Below, piece by piece: positions 4,586 to 5,059 of a DNA stretch of 5,059 nt. Position 1 is the stretch's first letter. Every line of letters starts with the position of its first letter. The translations under genes were made by a program, and so were the position numbers. Under the pieces are notes generated by a model. The model was not told where the DNA came from and did no database searches. It was given only the letters and a program-made list of their open reading frames with translations. This DNA comes from DASPKW01 sp038244055 (GTDB lineage: Bacteria; Planctomycetota; Phycisphaerae; Tepidisphaerales; Tepidisphaeraceae): assembly GCA_038244055.1 (NCBI GenBank), contig JBBRTW010000497.1, positions 1-5,059 of the forward strand, given 5' to 3'.

Positions 4586-5059
4586 ATGCCCCTTTCGGAC
4601 CCGCTTCGGATTGCCCTCTTTACTCATTCCACCCAGCCCCGAGGGGGCGTCATTTATACGCTTGAGCTCGCCCAGGCTCTTACCGGTCTCGGCCATGAGG
4701 TCACTGTTCACGCCCCCGACCCGACCGGCGCGGGGTTTTTCCGCGCAGTCGGCTGCCGGGTCGCCCTGGTTCCAACACCCGCCATCACCGGCTCGGTGGC
4801 CGACCTCCATCGCACCCGCATCGCCGGGTACATCGACTTTCTCGAACATCATTCCCCCGAGTTCGATCTTTATCATGCCCAGGATGGCATCAGCGCCAAC
4901 GCCCTGGCCGATCTCACCCAGCGCGGAAAGATTCCCGGCTTTCTCCGCACTGTTCACCATCTCGACGATTTGGATGACCCGTACCTCTGCGCCTGCCAGG
5001 ACCTCTCGGTCGTCACCGCCCAGCGCTGCCTTTGCGTGAGCCGGCTTTGGAAATGCAAG
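4586..5059 (+). CDS. MSMEG_0565-family glycosyltransferase (5' part, runs off the window)
   Basis: The first 158 codons are open to the right edge with no stop. The sequence is the N-terminal Rossmann half of a GT-B fold glycosyltransferase. It has strand RIALFTHST (8-16), the glycine loop PRGG (18-21), helix LELAQALTGLGHEVTVHAP (26-44), GFFR (50-53), FDLYHAQDGISANALADL (93-110) and RTVHHLDDLDDP (121-132). PRGGV near the N-terminus, YHAQD.ISANALADL and RTVHHLDD together are what I recall of the MSMEG_0565 family, whose genes usually belong to the Nit1C cluster. The acceptor of this family is not known to me; the sugar-binding C-terminal half is outside the window. Start: the ATG at 4586 places the first strand at residue 8, as usual for the family; only a weak AAGG (4574-4577) precedes it. 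Odd: six Cys lie in the last 24 visible residues (135, 137, 148, 150, 157 plus an earlier one at 57 makes six overall), including two CxC pairs. Confidence 0.85.
   Translation, partial: MPLSDPLRIALFTHSTQPRGGVIYTLELAQALTGLGHEVTVHAPDPTGAGFFRAVGCRVALVPTPAITGSVADLHRTRIAGYIDFLEHHSPEFDLYHAQDGISANALADLTQRGKIPGFLRTVHHLDDLDDPYLCACQDLSVVTAQRCLCVSRLWKCK

Noticed and set aside
4361..4960. A 199-codon minus-strand frame over the 5' part of the glycosyltransferase
   Set aside because: It conflicts with the plus-strand frame, which shows family-specific blocks; the antisense product has no recognisable motif.

Overview
The window is GC-rich bacterial DNA. Three features suggest a Planctomycetota-type genome, perhaps Phycisphaerae: simple 7-bp-period repeats in intergenic DNA, starts that mostly lack a Shine-Dalgarno sequence, and uncharacterised membrane-anchored proteins. 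That assignment is inference, because no rRNA or marker gene is present.

Layout. Positions 1-181 are non-coding. They hold two hairpins (about 42-61 with an outer arm at 21-25/61-65, and 68-86), followed by a long degenerate heptamer array (88-199) that runs into the 3' end of the first gene. Positions 182-2671 (minus strand) encode an 829-residue Ski2-like DExH helicase with all core motifs, a low-complexity acidic/Pro-Ala linker and a C-terminal helical domain. Positions 2672-2894 are a divergent intergenic region. It contains two heptamer arrays of opposite orientation that form a perfect 21-bp inverted repeat, with a 10-bp palindrome between them. Positions 2895-3650 (plus) encode a protein with one N-terminal membrane anchor, an exported domain of unknown function and an internal 15-bp tandem repeat; a terminator-like hairpin follows its stop codon. 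Positions 3797-4306 (plus) encode a four-helix membrane protein of unknown function, with a TTG start fixed by a perfect AGGAGG. Positions 4307-4585 are non-coding and carry two short helically phased direct repeats. Positions 4586-5059 (plus) encode the first 158 residues of a glycosyltransferase that runs off the right edge.

How the genes relate. The helicase and the anchored protein are divergently transcribed and share a repeat-rich regulatory region. The two membrane proteins and the glycosyltransferase all read rightward, but gaps of 146 and 279 bases and a terminator-like hairpin argue against one tight operon. The most informative gene is the last. Its N-terminal sequence matches the MSMEG_0565 family of glycosyltransferases, a family normally embedded in the Nit1C cluster (nitrilase-superfamily protein, radical SAM protein, flavoprotein, GNAT and AIR-synthase-like protein), which is linked to nitrogen starvation and cyanide/nitrile metabolism. 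The window therefore probably stops just inside the left border of such a cluster.

I see no tRNA, rRNA, CRISPR array, transposase or integrase. Nothing in the window proves a new system. The points most worth pursuing are the in-register heptamer arrays at both ends of the helicase gene and the possible Nit1C border.
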